Below, in pieces: positions 1-6,704 of a stretch of 30,749 nt of DNA; position 1 is the first letter of the stretch, and the number at the start of each line of letters is the position of its first letter. A model generated the notes under the pieces. It saw nothing but the letters and a program-made list of their open reading frames with translations. It had not been told where the DNA came from and did no database searches. Made by a program: the position numbers and the translations under genes. The DNA is taken from NCBI GenBank assembly GCA_009698045.1, contig WLRE01000003.1, forward strand, positions 1 to 30,749, read 5' to 3'. This DNA is from Actinomycetota bacterium. GTDB lineage: Bacteria > Actinomycetota > Actinomycetes > Nanopelagicales > Nanopelagicaceae.

Positions 1-73
1 CTAGTAGCTCAGTGGATAGAGCAACCGCCTCCTAAGCGGTAGGTCGCAGGTTCAACTCCCGCCTAGGACACCA
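1..73 (+). tRNA. tRNA-Arg (anticodon CCT), 5' end cut by window edge
   Basis: Cloverleaf with D-stem GCTC/GAGC, anticodon stem ACCGC/GCGGT and loop CTCCTAA, giving anticodon CCT, which reads AGG (Arg). The 3' acceptor strand CTAGGAC, discriminator A and a genome-encoded CCA (71-73) are present. The first three acceptor bases lie outside the window, so only CTAG of the 5' strand is seen. The T-stem GCAGG/CCCGC has one A-C mismatch (position 51 against 63). Confidence 0.95.
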
Positions 74-98
74 TTTCTCGCAAATGACCCAACAAAGG

Positions 99-104
99 TA
101 AGAT
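99..104 (+). promoter_or_regulatory. Candidate -10 box of the riboflavin operon
   Basis: TAAGAT fits the actinobacterial -10 pattern TANNNT. It would place the transcription start near 111, just ahead of the first riboswitch stem at 115. No good -35 is visible at the right distance. The call rests mainly on its position. Confidence 0.35.
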
Positions 105-114
105 TTACTCAGTT

Positions 115-234
115 GTTATCGGGGTCGATGTAATTTCGAACCGGCGGTTATAGTCCGCGACCCGCACACATCCAGTGGGCGGTTGACTCAGTGAAACTCT
201 GAGACCGACGGTTAAAGTCCGGATGAGAGATAAC
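115..234 (+). ncRNA. FMN riboswitch (RFN element) upstream of ribD
   Basis: The region carries the conserved RFN blocks in order: ACCGGCGGTTATAGTCCGCG near 140-159, GGTTGACTCAGTGAAACTC near 181-199, and GACCGACGGTTAAAGTCCGG near 203-222. The closing stem P1 is GTTATC (115-120) with GATAAC (229-234), a perfect 6-bp match. The element binds flavin mononucleotide and normally represses downstream riboflavin genes, here ribD-ribE-ribBA-ribH. Its P1 5' strand can alternatively pair with 283-292, which is described as a finding. Confidence 0.97.
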
Positions 235-242
235 GCTTAAAG

Positions 243-277
243 ATCATCGCGCTTTGCTGCGCGCTGGTTTTATTTTT
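243..277 (+). terminator. Riboswitch intrinsic terminator ahead of ribD
   Basis: CGCGC (248-252) pairs with GCGCG (259-263) around the loop TTTGCT. The stem can extend outward past one mismatch through 243-246 with 265-268. It is followed by a T-rich run, TTTTATTTTT (268-277). This fits the transcription-attenuation arm of an FMN riboswitch expression platform. Confidence 0.7.
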
Positions 278-281
278 CGCA

Positions 282-315
282 CCCCCGATAACTCGTGTCA
301 TTAAACGAGAAGGGG
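282..315 (+). promoter_or_regulatory. Candidate Shine-Dalgarno sequestering hairpin of ribD
   Basis: CCCCC (282-286) can pair with GGGG (312-315) and CTCGT (292-296) with ACGAG (305-309). This buries the ribosome-binding site GAGAAGGGG that precedes the GTG start at 323. The 5' arm (283-292) is exactly complementary to 115-124 inside the riboswitch, so the hairpin and that long-range pairing exclude each other. Confidence 0.55.
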
Positions 316-322
316 CAGAGCG

Positions 323-1321
323 GTGAATATCAAAGAAGCGTATGCAGATCTTTATTTGCTATGCCAAAAAGCCCTGGGCTCGACTGCTCCAAACCCAAAT
401 GTTGCTGCAGCTATATACAGCCCCGAAGGCAAATTAATTGCTGATGGATTTCACAACCGTCTTACCTCACCTGATCATGCAGAAGTTGTGGCTATCAAGA
501 GAGCAAAGAGTGCGACTATCGGAGCAACAATTGTTGTTTCACTAGAACCTTGTTCTCATACAGGAGCGACACCACCTTGCACGCAGGCGATTATTGATGC
601 AGGCATCTCTCGCGTGATTTATGCCGTGAAAGACCCTAATCCTGTGGCTAGCGGTGGGGCGGAAGTTTTGCGCCAAGCGGGAATTCAGGTCGACTACATC
701 GAATCACCGTCGTTATCTTTTATTCAGCGAGCTTGGTTACACACTATTGCACAAGCACGTCCATTAATGATTTGGAAAGTCGCAGTTACTTTAGATGGAA
801 AAGTTGCAGCCGAAGATGGAACATCACAGTGGATTACTGGAGAAGCGTCTCGAACCGATGTGCAGTCGCTGCGTGCGCATTCTGATGCGATATTGATTGG
901 TACCGGTACCGCGCTGCGCGATAACCCCACCCTTGTTCCTCGTGGACATACCGCACGACCCCTTCGAATAATTATGGGAGAGCGCGAAATTCCTTCCACA
1001 CATAACATTTTCGACGACCAAGCCGAAACTCTTTACCTACAAAGTCGGAACATAGAAAAATTGACCGAACTTTTGAAATCTAAAGGTCTTAATCAAGTTC
1101 TTATTGAAGCTGGACCAGCGCTAGGCAGCGCACTTCTTTCTGCGGGCCTGATCGATGAGATTGTGATTTATCAAGCTCCCAAAATTCTCGGAAGCGGAGC
1201 CAACTTTATTGCTGATTTAGGTATCTCCACACTTGCCCAGCACATTCAACTCGAGCTTATAAGTACGGAACAAATGGGCGATGATGTGAAGTCGCACTAT
1301 CGGATGAGGAGTAATTCTTAA
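323..1321 (+). CDS. ribD: Bifunctional riboflavin deaminase/reductase RibD
   Basis: RibD catalyses the second and third steps of riboflavin synthesis: it deaminates the pyrimidinone product of GTP cyclohydrolase II, then reduces its ribosyl side chain with NADPH. The N-terminal cytidine-deaminase-like domain (about 1-145) shows the zinc site HAE (H52, E54) and PCSHTGATPPC (C77, C86). The C-terminal reductase domain (about 148-330) starts with MIWKVAVTLDGKVA and has the TGTALRDNPTL and LIEAGPALGSALL signatures. Its 332 aa is normal for the family. The GTG start is chosen because AGAAGGGG (308-315) lies 7 bases upstream. It is the first gene of the operon under the FMN riboswitch, and its TAA stop shares one base with the ATG of ribE. 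Confidence 0.97.
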   Translation: MNIKEAYADLYLLCQKALGSTAPNPNVAAAIYSPEGKLIADGFHNRLTSPDHAEVVAIKRAKSATIGATIVVSLEPCSHTGATPPCTQAIIDAGISRVIYAVKDPNPVASGGAEVLRQAGIQVDYIESPSLSFIQRAWLHTIAQARPLMIWKVAVTLDGKVAAEDGTSQWITGEASRTDVQSLRAHSDAILIGTGTALRDNPTLVPRGHTARPLRIIMGEREIPSTHNIFDDQAETLYLQSRNIEKLTELLKSKGLNQVLIEAGPALGSALLSAGLIDEIVIYQAPKILGSGANFIADLGISTLAQHIQLELISTEQMGDDVKSHYRMRSNS

Positions 1322-1929
1322 TGTTTACTGGATTAGTCTCTGAATTGGGCGAGGTAATTGCACTTGTGCAAAGTGCCGATTCTGCTGTCATCACCATCAA
1401 ATCTCCTGAAACGGTGCGCGATTTAGCTATCGGGGGATCAGTCAGCGTTAATGGCACTTGTCTCACCGCAGTTGAAATAGGCGAAGACTATTTTGTTGCG
1501 GATGTAATGATCCAAACTCTTAATCTGACCTCCCTTTCCTCACTTATCGTTGGTTCGTTTGTAAATCTTGAACTTGCAGCTACTTTGAATATGCGAATGG
1601 GCGGACACATCGTTCAGGGGCACGTCGATGGCGTTGGAACGGTTCGAGAGATTTCTCCAGAAGTAAAATGGACGAAATTTGTCATTGAGATTCCAGCCCC
1701 GCTCAGTAAGTACATCGTTAATCAAGGATCGATTGCGCTGGATGGTGTCTCACTCACTGTAGGAACTATCGACGACCAGAATAATTTCGTAACTGTCTGG
1801 CTTATTCCTGAAACTCTAGCAAAAACAAATTTGTCCAGACTCCACGTTGGTACCCCTATCAATATCGAAGTAGATGTCCTCGCAAAATATGTCGAGCGTT
1901 TAATGGAAAAGAAGAGCACTCATGAGTAG
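1321..1929 (+). CDS. ribE: Riboflavin synthase, alpha subunit
   Basis: This enzyme performs the last step of riboflavin synthesis, dismutating two 6,7-dimethyl-8-ribityllumazine molecules into riboflavin and the pyrimidinedione that RibH recycles. It has two tandem lumazine-binding barrels: the first starts at MFTGLV with VNGTCLT near 41-47, the second at MGGHIVQGHVDGVG near 91-104 with LDGVSLTV near 140-147. Its 202 aa is typical. Translation is probably coupled to ribD (TAATG overlap), and its last 8 bases overlap the start of ribBA. Depending on nomenclature the gene is also called ribC. Confidence 0.96.
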   Translation: MFTGLVSELGEVIALVQSADSAVITIKSPETVRDLAIGGSVSVNGTCLTAVEIGEDYFVADVMIQTLNLTSLSSLIVGSFVNLELAATLNMRMGGHIVQGHVDGVGTVREISPEVKWTKFVIEIPAPLSKYIVNQGSIALDGVSLTVGTIDDQNNFVTVWLIPETLAKTNLSRLHVGTPINIEVDVLAKYVERLMEKKSTHE

Positions 1930-3133
1930 TTCAATTGCCGAGGCCTTAACCCGATTCTCACTTGGTGAGTTTCTTATCGTTGTTGATGATGACGATCGAG
2001 AGAATGAGGGTGACCTCATCATGTTAGCTAGCGCCGCAACACCTGAGAAAACGGCATTTATGGTCCGACACACAACCGGAATTTTGTGTGTAGCAATCAC
2101 TTCACAACGTGCTCGAGATTTAAAGCTTCCATACATGGTCGAGGCTAATCAAGATAAGAGACAGACTGCATTTACGGTTTCGGTCGATCTCGCTGATGGA
2201 ATGACAACGGGTGTCAGTGCAATCGAGCGAACAGCGACCATTCGCGCATTGGGTTCATTAGATTCTCTCGCCGGAGATTTCGTACGCCCTGGACACATCT
2301 TTCCTCTCATTGCGCATGATGATGGCCTCGAAGCGCGCCAAGGTCACACTGAAGCAGGTGTTGCTCTCGCGCAATTAACTCATTCAACTCCAGCGGCGCT
2401 GCTCTCTGAAATCGTTAATGATGACGGTTCAATGGCACGCGGGGTTAGTCTGACGAATTTCTCGAAGAAATTTGGCATTCCTATTATCTCAATCCGAGAT
2501 TTACGTAATTATCAAGAGAAGAATGGCGAACCATCGCAACCTACAAGGAGCTATGAATTTTCTTGGAGCCCAATACGTTTGGAGAATTCTGAATGGAATA
2601 TTGCAACTTTCCCTTCGCTTAAACATCGCGAGCAGGTCGTTATGAAATATGGCAAGCCGGGCACAACTCCACTAGTCCGCTTTCACTCGGAATGCTTCAC
2701 CGGAGATGTCATTGGATCACTGCGATGTGACTGTGGCGATCAGTTAAAGAGTTCTATCAAGAAAATTGAAGAGAATGGTTTTGGATACATCATCTATCTG
2801 CGTGACCATGAGGGTCGTGGAATTGGCCTCACTAATAAGCTAGAGGCCTATAACTTACAGAATCAAGGCTTGGATACCGTCGATGCCAACATTGAGCTTG
2901 GCTTCCCCGTTGATTCGCGTAACTGGAACGAAGCGATCGCTATTCTTCACGCTCTTCATGAATCCTCAATTAAGCTACTAACGAATAACCCTGAAAAAAT
3001 AGCTGCAGTTGTAAATGAAGGAATTGAATGCGAACAGATCTCTCTACATTCACCTGTAAATGAATTTAATGAAAAGTATCTCGCTACCAAGGTAAACCGC
3101 CTTGGACATACAGGAGGAAACAATGTCCGGTAA
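1922..3133 (+). CDS. ribBA: Bifunctional DHBP synthase / GTP cyclohydrolase II RibBA
   Basis: RibBA makes both riboflavin precursors: 3,4-dihydroxy-2-butanone-4-phosphate from ribulose-5-phosphate, and the pyrimidine precursor from GTP. The DHBP synthase half (about 1-200) has the acidic DDDDRENEGDLIMLA loop near 22-36 and RQGHTEAGV. The cyclohydrolase II half (about 205-395) has zinc ligands C258, C269 and C271 in ECFTGDVIGSLRCDCGD, and RDHEGRGIGL with the catalytic Arg region. At 403 aa it is full length. The ATG sits inside the end of ribE (8-base overlap), and the 3' end overlaps ribH by 11 bases, so translational coupling along the operon is likely. Confidence 0.97.
   Translation: MSSSIAEALTRFSLGEFLIVVDDDDRENEGDLIMLASAATPEKTAFMVRHTTGILCVAITSQRARDLKLPYMVEANQDKRQTAFTVSVDLADGMTTGVSAIERTATIRALGSLDSLAGDFVRPGHIFPLIAHDDGLEARQGHTEAGVALAQLTHSTPAALLSEIVNDDGSMARGVSLTNFSKKFGIPIISIRDLRNYQEKNGEPSQPTRSYEFSWSPIRLENSEWNIATFPSLKHREQVVMKYGKPGTTPLVRFHSECFTGDVIGSLRCDCGDQLKSSIKKIEENGFGYIIYLRDHEGRGIGLTNKLEAYNLQNQGLDTVDANIELGFPVDSRNWNEAIAILHALHESSIKLLTNNPEKIAAVVNEGIECEQISLHSPVNEFNEKYLATKVNRLGHTGGNNVR
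3112..3117 (+). promoter_or_regulatory. Strong ribosome-binding site fixing the ribH start
   Basis: A perfect AGGAGG stands 5 bases before the ATG at 3123. It argues against the in-frame upstream start at 3102, which has no comparable site. It is the strongest Shine-Dalgarno sequence in the operon and would favour high output of RibH, which forms large oligomers in other bacteria. Confidence 0.85.
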
Positions 3134-3590
3134 CTCACCTTACGTAAAAATCCCATTACTTCCACTAGCGCGAGTTGCCATCGTTACCGCATCATGGCAT
3201 GGAGATATCTGCCGTGCACTTGTCGAAGGCGCTAAGAGAGCGCTCACAAAAGCAGGCGTGGCCGAAGTAAAAGTGATTGAGGTTCCAGGATCTTTTGAGA
3301 TTCCTCTCGCTTCGCAGATGGTTCTCAAAAGTGGATTTGATGCAGTTGTTGCAGTCGGTTTAGTACTTCGAGGCAAAACCCCACATTTTGATTATGTATG
3401 TCAGGGCGTAACCCAAGGAGTTATGGAAGTTCAACTCGCACTCTCCAAGCCGATTGGAAATGGCGTCTTGATGTGTGACACCATCGAGCAAGCACGCGAT
3501 CGTTGTGGATTAAAGACCAGCAATGAAGATAAGGGCTATGACGCTGCAGTAGCAGTGTTGGAGTTATTGGCGCTTAATGAGAAATTGTAA
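3123..3590 (+). CDS. ribH: 6,7-dimethyl-8-ribityllumazine synthase
   Basis: RibH condenses the RibB product 3,4-dihydroxy-2-butanone-4-phosphate with the RibD pathway product to give the lumazine substrate of riboflavin synthase. Visible family motifs are VPGSFEIPLASQ, the active-site RGKTPHFDYVCQGV with its conserved His, and PIGNGVLMCDT followed by EQARDRCG. The protein is 155 aa from the ATG at 3123, the usual size. The start overlaps ribBA by 11 bases and has an AGGAGG site. It ends the rib operon and its last 17 bases overlap the 3' end of the convergent MMPL gene. Confidence 0.97.
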   Translation: MSGNSPYVKIPLLPLARVAIVTASWHGDICRALVEGAKRALTKAGVAEVKVIEVPGSFEIPLASQMVLKSGFDAVVAVGLVLRGKTPHFDYVCQGVTQGVMEVQLALSKPIGNGVLMCDTIEQARDRCGLKTSNEDKGYDAAVAVLELLALNEKL

Positions 3591-5673
3591 AGCGCTTCAT
3601 CCACTCTGGTGCCCACCAGTTGCGCTCACCAAATAACCGCATTAAAGCTGGAACTAAGAACGCACGCACCACTGTGGCGTCGATAAGAATTGCGACAGCA
3701 ACTCCAAAACCAAGAGTCTTAATCGATGTAACTCCGCTGGTCAGGAATGTGGCAAAGACGACGGCCAGAAGAGCAGCTGCGGCCGTAATAATCCGAGCTG
3801 ATCGTTGAAGACCCGTTGCCACAGCGTCAATATTGCTCTTACCGGAATCATGCTCTTCCTTAATGCGAGAGAGCAAAAAGAGTTCGTAATCCATCGATAA
3901 ACCGAATGCAACAACTGCAATCAAAATGACCATGGATGTGTCGATAGTTCTGGTAACAGTAAAAGATCCGGTTAGCCATTGCATATGTCCCTCAACAAAT
4001 ACCCAAGACATTGCGCCCATAGTTGCAGCAAGGGAGAGGAAATTGAGGATGACAGCCTTTATAGGCAAAATAATGGAACCCGTAAATGCGAAGAGCAGAA
4101 TAAGAACTCCAATAGCAATCCAGAGAAGTGCCCAAGGCAGGGTACGTGCAATACCTGCTTGGCTATCGGCGTAATCTGCGGCAACTCCGCCAACAAGAGT
4201 TCCAGAAGGTGCCGGTAGCGCGCGAATATCATTGATCAATTGCTCTGCCTTGGGAGTCCGCGAAGACATAGTGTGAATTGCACTAAAACGAAGTGTGGTT
4301 CCAATAGCCTCTATCGGATCCACCCTTTCAATACCTGGCAGCGCTTTCAGCGCTTCACGATATGAGATGACTTCAGGACTATCCGCGGAAGACTGCGGAA
4401 TAATTATTTGAATCGGGTTTCCTTCTTGGCCTGGGAAACGTTCAGTGGTGACCTTAGCTGTAATCGCTATTGCACTAGATGCGGGCATTACTTGGGCATC
4501 TACTTGGGAGAAAACAATATTCTGGATCGGCGCAGTTAATAGTCCTAAGAAAATTAGCGTCAGCAGAACAATAGAGATGGGGCGTCGCATAACAAATCGC
4601 GCCGTCTGAGCCCATCGGCCATCTTCTTTGGGTGTAATCGCACTCTTGCGAACAGTGAATTTATCGATGCGGTGACCCAATAACGCCAATATTGCAGGTA
4701 GCGGAATGATGGCACCGAGAACTGCCATTGCTACAACGGTGACACCTGCATACCCAAAAGATTTTAAGAACATGAGCGGGAAGAACATTAATGAGGCGAG
4801 TGTAATCATGACCGTAATTCCAGAGAAGAACACAGTGCGGCCTGCGGTCTTTACGGTAATCGCAACTGATTCTTCAACGCTACGCCCATGATGGAGTTCT
4901 TCGCGAAAGCGGTTAACCATTAGTAAGGAGTAATCGATTCCGAGTCCTAGACCCATACCCGTTACTAAGTTAAGCGCAAAGATGCTTACCCCAGTAGCCA
5001 AACTGATGAGATAGAGCGCAAAGAATGCACCTAATATCGCGCTCACTCCTACAACTAACGGCATAGCAGAAGCTATCAATCCACCAAAAACAAAGATGAG
5101 CAAGATAAATGTGAGTGGAATTGAGATGGATTCGGCTAGCGCTAAATCTTTAGAGATTTGATTGCTAATGGAGTAACTAAATGTTGCATATCCTCCGACA
5201 TAAATGGTGAAGCCGAATTTCTTACCTTGATAGGCGTCAAGAATTCGCTTGGCTAAATCTGTTGCCACTGTTGGATCTTTATCTTTGCTATAAATAAAGA
5301 TATATGAAGCTTTCTGATCTTTGCTGACGAATAGTGGGCTTCCACCAGATGACCAATAAGAAAGTGTGCGCGTTACTTCTGGATCAGTGTTAATCGCATT
5401 CTCTAAATTAGTTGCTCTCATTACAACATCAGGGTCAGAGAGAGTGGTGCCGGCATCAACGAGCAATACGACCGCAGGATCTTGGACGTTAAATGTCTCG
5501 CTTAGATACTGGGTGACTTGAGCAGAATCGCTCTTTGGATCGGAATATCCGCCATCTTGAAGTCTGGAAAAAACGAGTGAACCTATTGCGCCAGTGGCAA
5601 TCACGGCAATTATGAAGAGCGCGAGAACGGCTTTTCTGCGGCGAACAAGTACATGTCCGAGTTTTTCAAACAT
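3574..5673 (-). CDS. MMPL/RND-family membrane transporter
   Basis: A proton-driven export protein of the MMPL branch of the RND superfamily. It has a first transmembrane helix followed by a large extracytoplasmic loop, then five clustered helices, and this unit is repeated in the second half (about 12 helices in all). The two halves carry the typical helix-4 motifs GLGLGIDYSLLMVNRFREEL and FGLSMDYELFLLSRIKEEH, whose Asp-Tyr pairs are the expected proton-relay residues. At 699 aa it resembles YdfJ/MMPL exporters. The substrate cannot be read from sequence. ATG 5673 is chosen over a TTG 39 bases upstream because TACTCT lies 6 bases before it, the pattern of a leaderless actinobacterial promoter. 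It converges on and overlaps ribH by 17 bases. Confidence 0.9.
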   Translation of the reverse strand: MFEKLGHVLVRRRKAVLALFIIAVIATGAIGSLVFSRLQDGGYSDPKSDSAQVTQYLSETFNVQDPAVVLLVDAGTTLSDPDVVMRATNLENAINTDPEVTRTLSYWSSGGSPLFVSKDQKASYIFIYSKDKDPTVATDLAKRILDAYQGKKFGFTIYVGGYATFSYSISNQISKDLALAESISIPLTFILLIFVFGGLIASAMPLVVGVSAILGAFFALYLISLATGVSIFALNLVTGMGLGLGIDYSLLMVNRFREELHHGRSVEESVAITVKTAGRTVFFSGITVMITLASLMFFPLMFLKSFGYAGVTVVAMAVLGAIIPLPAILALLGHRIDKFTVRKSAITPKEDGRWAQTARFVMRRPISIVLLTLIFLGLLTAPIQNIVFSQVDAQVMPASSAIAITAKVTTERFPGQEGNPIQIIIPQSSADSPEVISYREALKALPGIERVDPIEAIGTTLRFSAIHTMSSRTPKAEQLINDIRALPAPSGTLVGGVAADYADSQAGIARTLPWALLWIAIGVLILLFAFTGSIILPIKAVILNFLSLAATMGAMSWVFVEGHMQWLTGSFTVTRTIDTSMVILIAVVAFGLSMDYELFLLSRIKEEHDSGKSNIDAVATGLQRSARIITAAAALLAVVFATFLTSGVTSIKTLGFGVAVAILIDATVVRAFLVPALMRLFGERNWWAPEWMKRFTISH

Positions 5674-5678
5674 AGCCC

Positions 5679-5685
5679 TAGAGTA
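5679..5685. promoter_or_regulatory. Candidate shared divergent -10 box
   Basis: TAGAGTA reads as TAGAGT on the plus strand, 6 bases before GTG 5691. On the minus strand it reads as TACTCT, 6 bases before ATG 5673 of the MMPL gene. Both match TANNNT at the distance expected for leaderless transcripts, so one 7-bp element may serve two divergent genes. Confidence 0.45.
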
Positions 5686-5690
5686 GTGGT

Positions 5691-5828
5691 GTGAAAAGTG
5701 AAAAGAAGCCAAAGGACACAGCTCCGCTGATTCCTGTGAAGACTTCTGATGAATCAGATGAGAGAGAGAGTTCAGATTCTTCGCGTGATGCAGAAATTGT
5801 TCGGGATACCCCGCCGCATTACGGTTGA
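5691..5828 (+). CDS. Unrecognised 45-aa acidic small protein
   Basis: I do not recognise this ORF. It begins at GTG, reads MKSEKKPKDTAP, continues through a Ser/Asp/Glu-rich middle (SDESDERESS) and ends in RDTPPHYG before a TGA. It has no membrane segment and looks disordered and highly charged. Support for its being real: it exactly fills the gap between the divergent MMPL start and the 3' end of fmdB (3-base spacing), has a TAGAGT box 6 bases before the GTG, and its codon choice resembles the neighbours. Against: it is short, has no Shine-Dalgarno site and no known family. A role near FmdB or the MMPL exporter would be speculation. Confidence 0.45.
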   Translation: MKSEKKPKDTAPLIPVKTSDESDERESSDSSRDAEIVRDTPPHYG

Positions 5829-5831
5829 GAG

Positions 5832-6074
5832 TTAATCTATTTTTGGAAGTGGCGCAGGAGGTGGTGGCGCTGATTCTGGAGTGCGAGTCGGGGTATTTGC
5901 TCGCGAGTCATTCTTATAGAAACCAGACCCTTTAAAGACAACACCAACATTTGAGTAAACCTTACGGATCTCGCCCTTACATTCTGGGCACTGGGTGAGA
6001 GCTGCATCGCTAAATGCTTGGACGGCCTCGAATTGGTGCCCGCATGAATTACAGGCATATTCGTAGGTAGGCAT
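5832..6074 (-). CDS. FmdB-family zinc ribbon protein
   Basis: A small putative regulatory protein of the FmdB/CxxC_CxxC_SSSS family. The N-terminus MPTYEYACNSCGH gives a zinc knuckle at C8 and C11, paired with C29 and C32 in QCPEC. The conserved VVFKGSGFYKNDS segment follows. The tail from about residue 60 is Pro/Ala/Thr-rich and probably disordered. The biochemical role is not established for the family. The gene is predicted to be leaderless: TACACT on the minus strand ends 7 bases before the ATG. It is tail-to-tail with the small ORF that ends at 5828 and divergent from copC. Confidence 0.9.
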   Translation of the reverse strand: MPTYEYACNSCGHQFEAVQAFSDAALTQCPECKGEIRKVYSNVGVVFKGSGFYKNDSRANTPTRTPESAPPPPAPLPKID

Positions 6075-6144
6075 AGGCTCTAGTGTAAAGAAGTGGGAGA
6101 ATTACTTCTAATCCACCCGACCTGTTACGAGTAGAAAGAGGCAG

Positions 6145-6699
6145 ATGATGAGAGCCCTTCAGCGAATTGGCGGAATTGGCGGAATTTTCTTATCGCTCAT
6201 GGTGATTTCTCCCGCCACTGCCCACGCGATAGATATTGCCGTGACTTCGCCAGCTGCCGGCGCAGTCCTTACCCTGACACCGAATGCAATTAGCGTCACC
6301 ACAACAGGTCCGCTCATTGATCAAGGAAATTCCGTTGTCGTGACTGACCCGAACGGCGTAGAAATGAGCGACGGTTCATTAGTTGTCTCTAACACCACAG
6401 CTGTCGCAGGAATGAAACCACTGACTCTGTCTGGCATTTACACAGTGACTTATACCTTGATTTCTGAAACTGATGGTCCGCTCACCGGCTCATACGATTT
6501 TACTTTCAAAGCGCCGGGCGTAATTTCATCGGCAACACCTATCCCTTCCACATCTTCGACTCCCATGCCGATAAATAGTGGAGGTACAAGTGGTTTCGTA
6601 TTTGTCATTTTATTTCTAGCAGTTGCCGTCGCTGCATTTTTGATTTGGTATGCACAACAGACATTTGGTCGCTCGCAAAAGAGAAGCCGTAGAAAATAA
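6145..6699 (+). CDS. CopC-like exported protein with C-terminal anchor
   Basis: A secreted CopC/YcnJ-type beta-sandwich protein, whose family usually carries periplasmic copper. A signal peptide (about 1-28, ending ATAHA) precedes a CopC domain (about 29-126) with SPAAGAVLTLTPNAISV and GIYTVTYTLISETDGPLTG. A Ser/Thr/Pro linker, one transmembrane helix (about 150-170) and a basic tail follow. It starts 6 bases before the end of a purine-rich stretch, with AAAGAGG upstream; ATG 6148 is an alternative start. It lies 5 bases before the CopD-CtaG gene, so the two probably act together. Oddly, the residues that bind Cu(II) in known CopC proteins are absent: the mature N-terminus is Ile, not His, and the S-x-D-x-H-P motif reads SETDGP. 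Confidence 0.85.
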   Translation: MMRALQRIGGIGGIFLSLMVISPATAHAIDIAVTSPAAGAVLTLTPNAISVTTTGPLIDQGNSVVVTDPNGVEMSDGSLVVSNTTAVAGMKPLTLSGIYTVTYTLISETDGPLTGSYDFTFKAPGVISSATPIPSTSSTPMPINSGGTSGFVFVILFLAVAVAAFLIWYAQQTFGRSQKRSRRK

Positions 6700-6704
6700 C
6701 GAAG

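Noticed and set aside
3102..3122. ATG 3102 as the ribH start
   Set aside because: The AGGAGG at 3112-3117 clearly serves ATG 3123 and would lie inside the gene if the earlier start were used.
3620..4891. Several open frames on the plus strand inside the MMPL gene
   Set aside because: They are out-of-frame shadows, rich in Arg/Thr/Asn with no family resemblance and no start signals.
5674..5712. TTG start at 5712 for the MMPL gene, adding 13 residues
   Set aside because: The extension (ASFHFSHHYSRA) is not membrane- or signal-like, has no ribosome-binding site, and would place the -10-like TACTCT inside the gene. ATG 5673 fits better.
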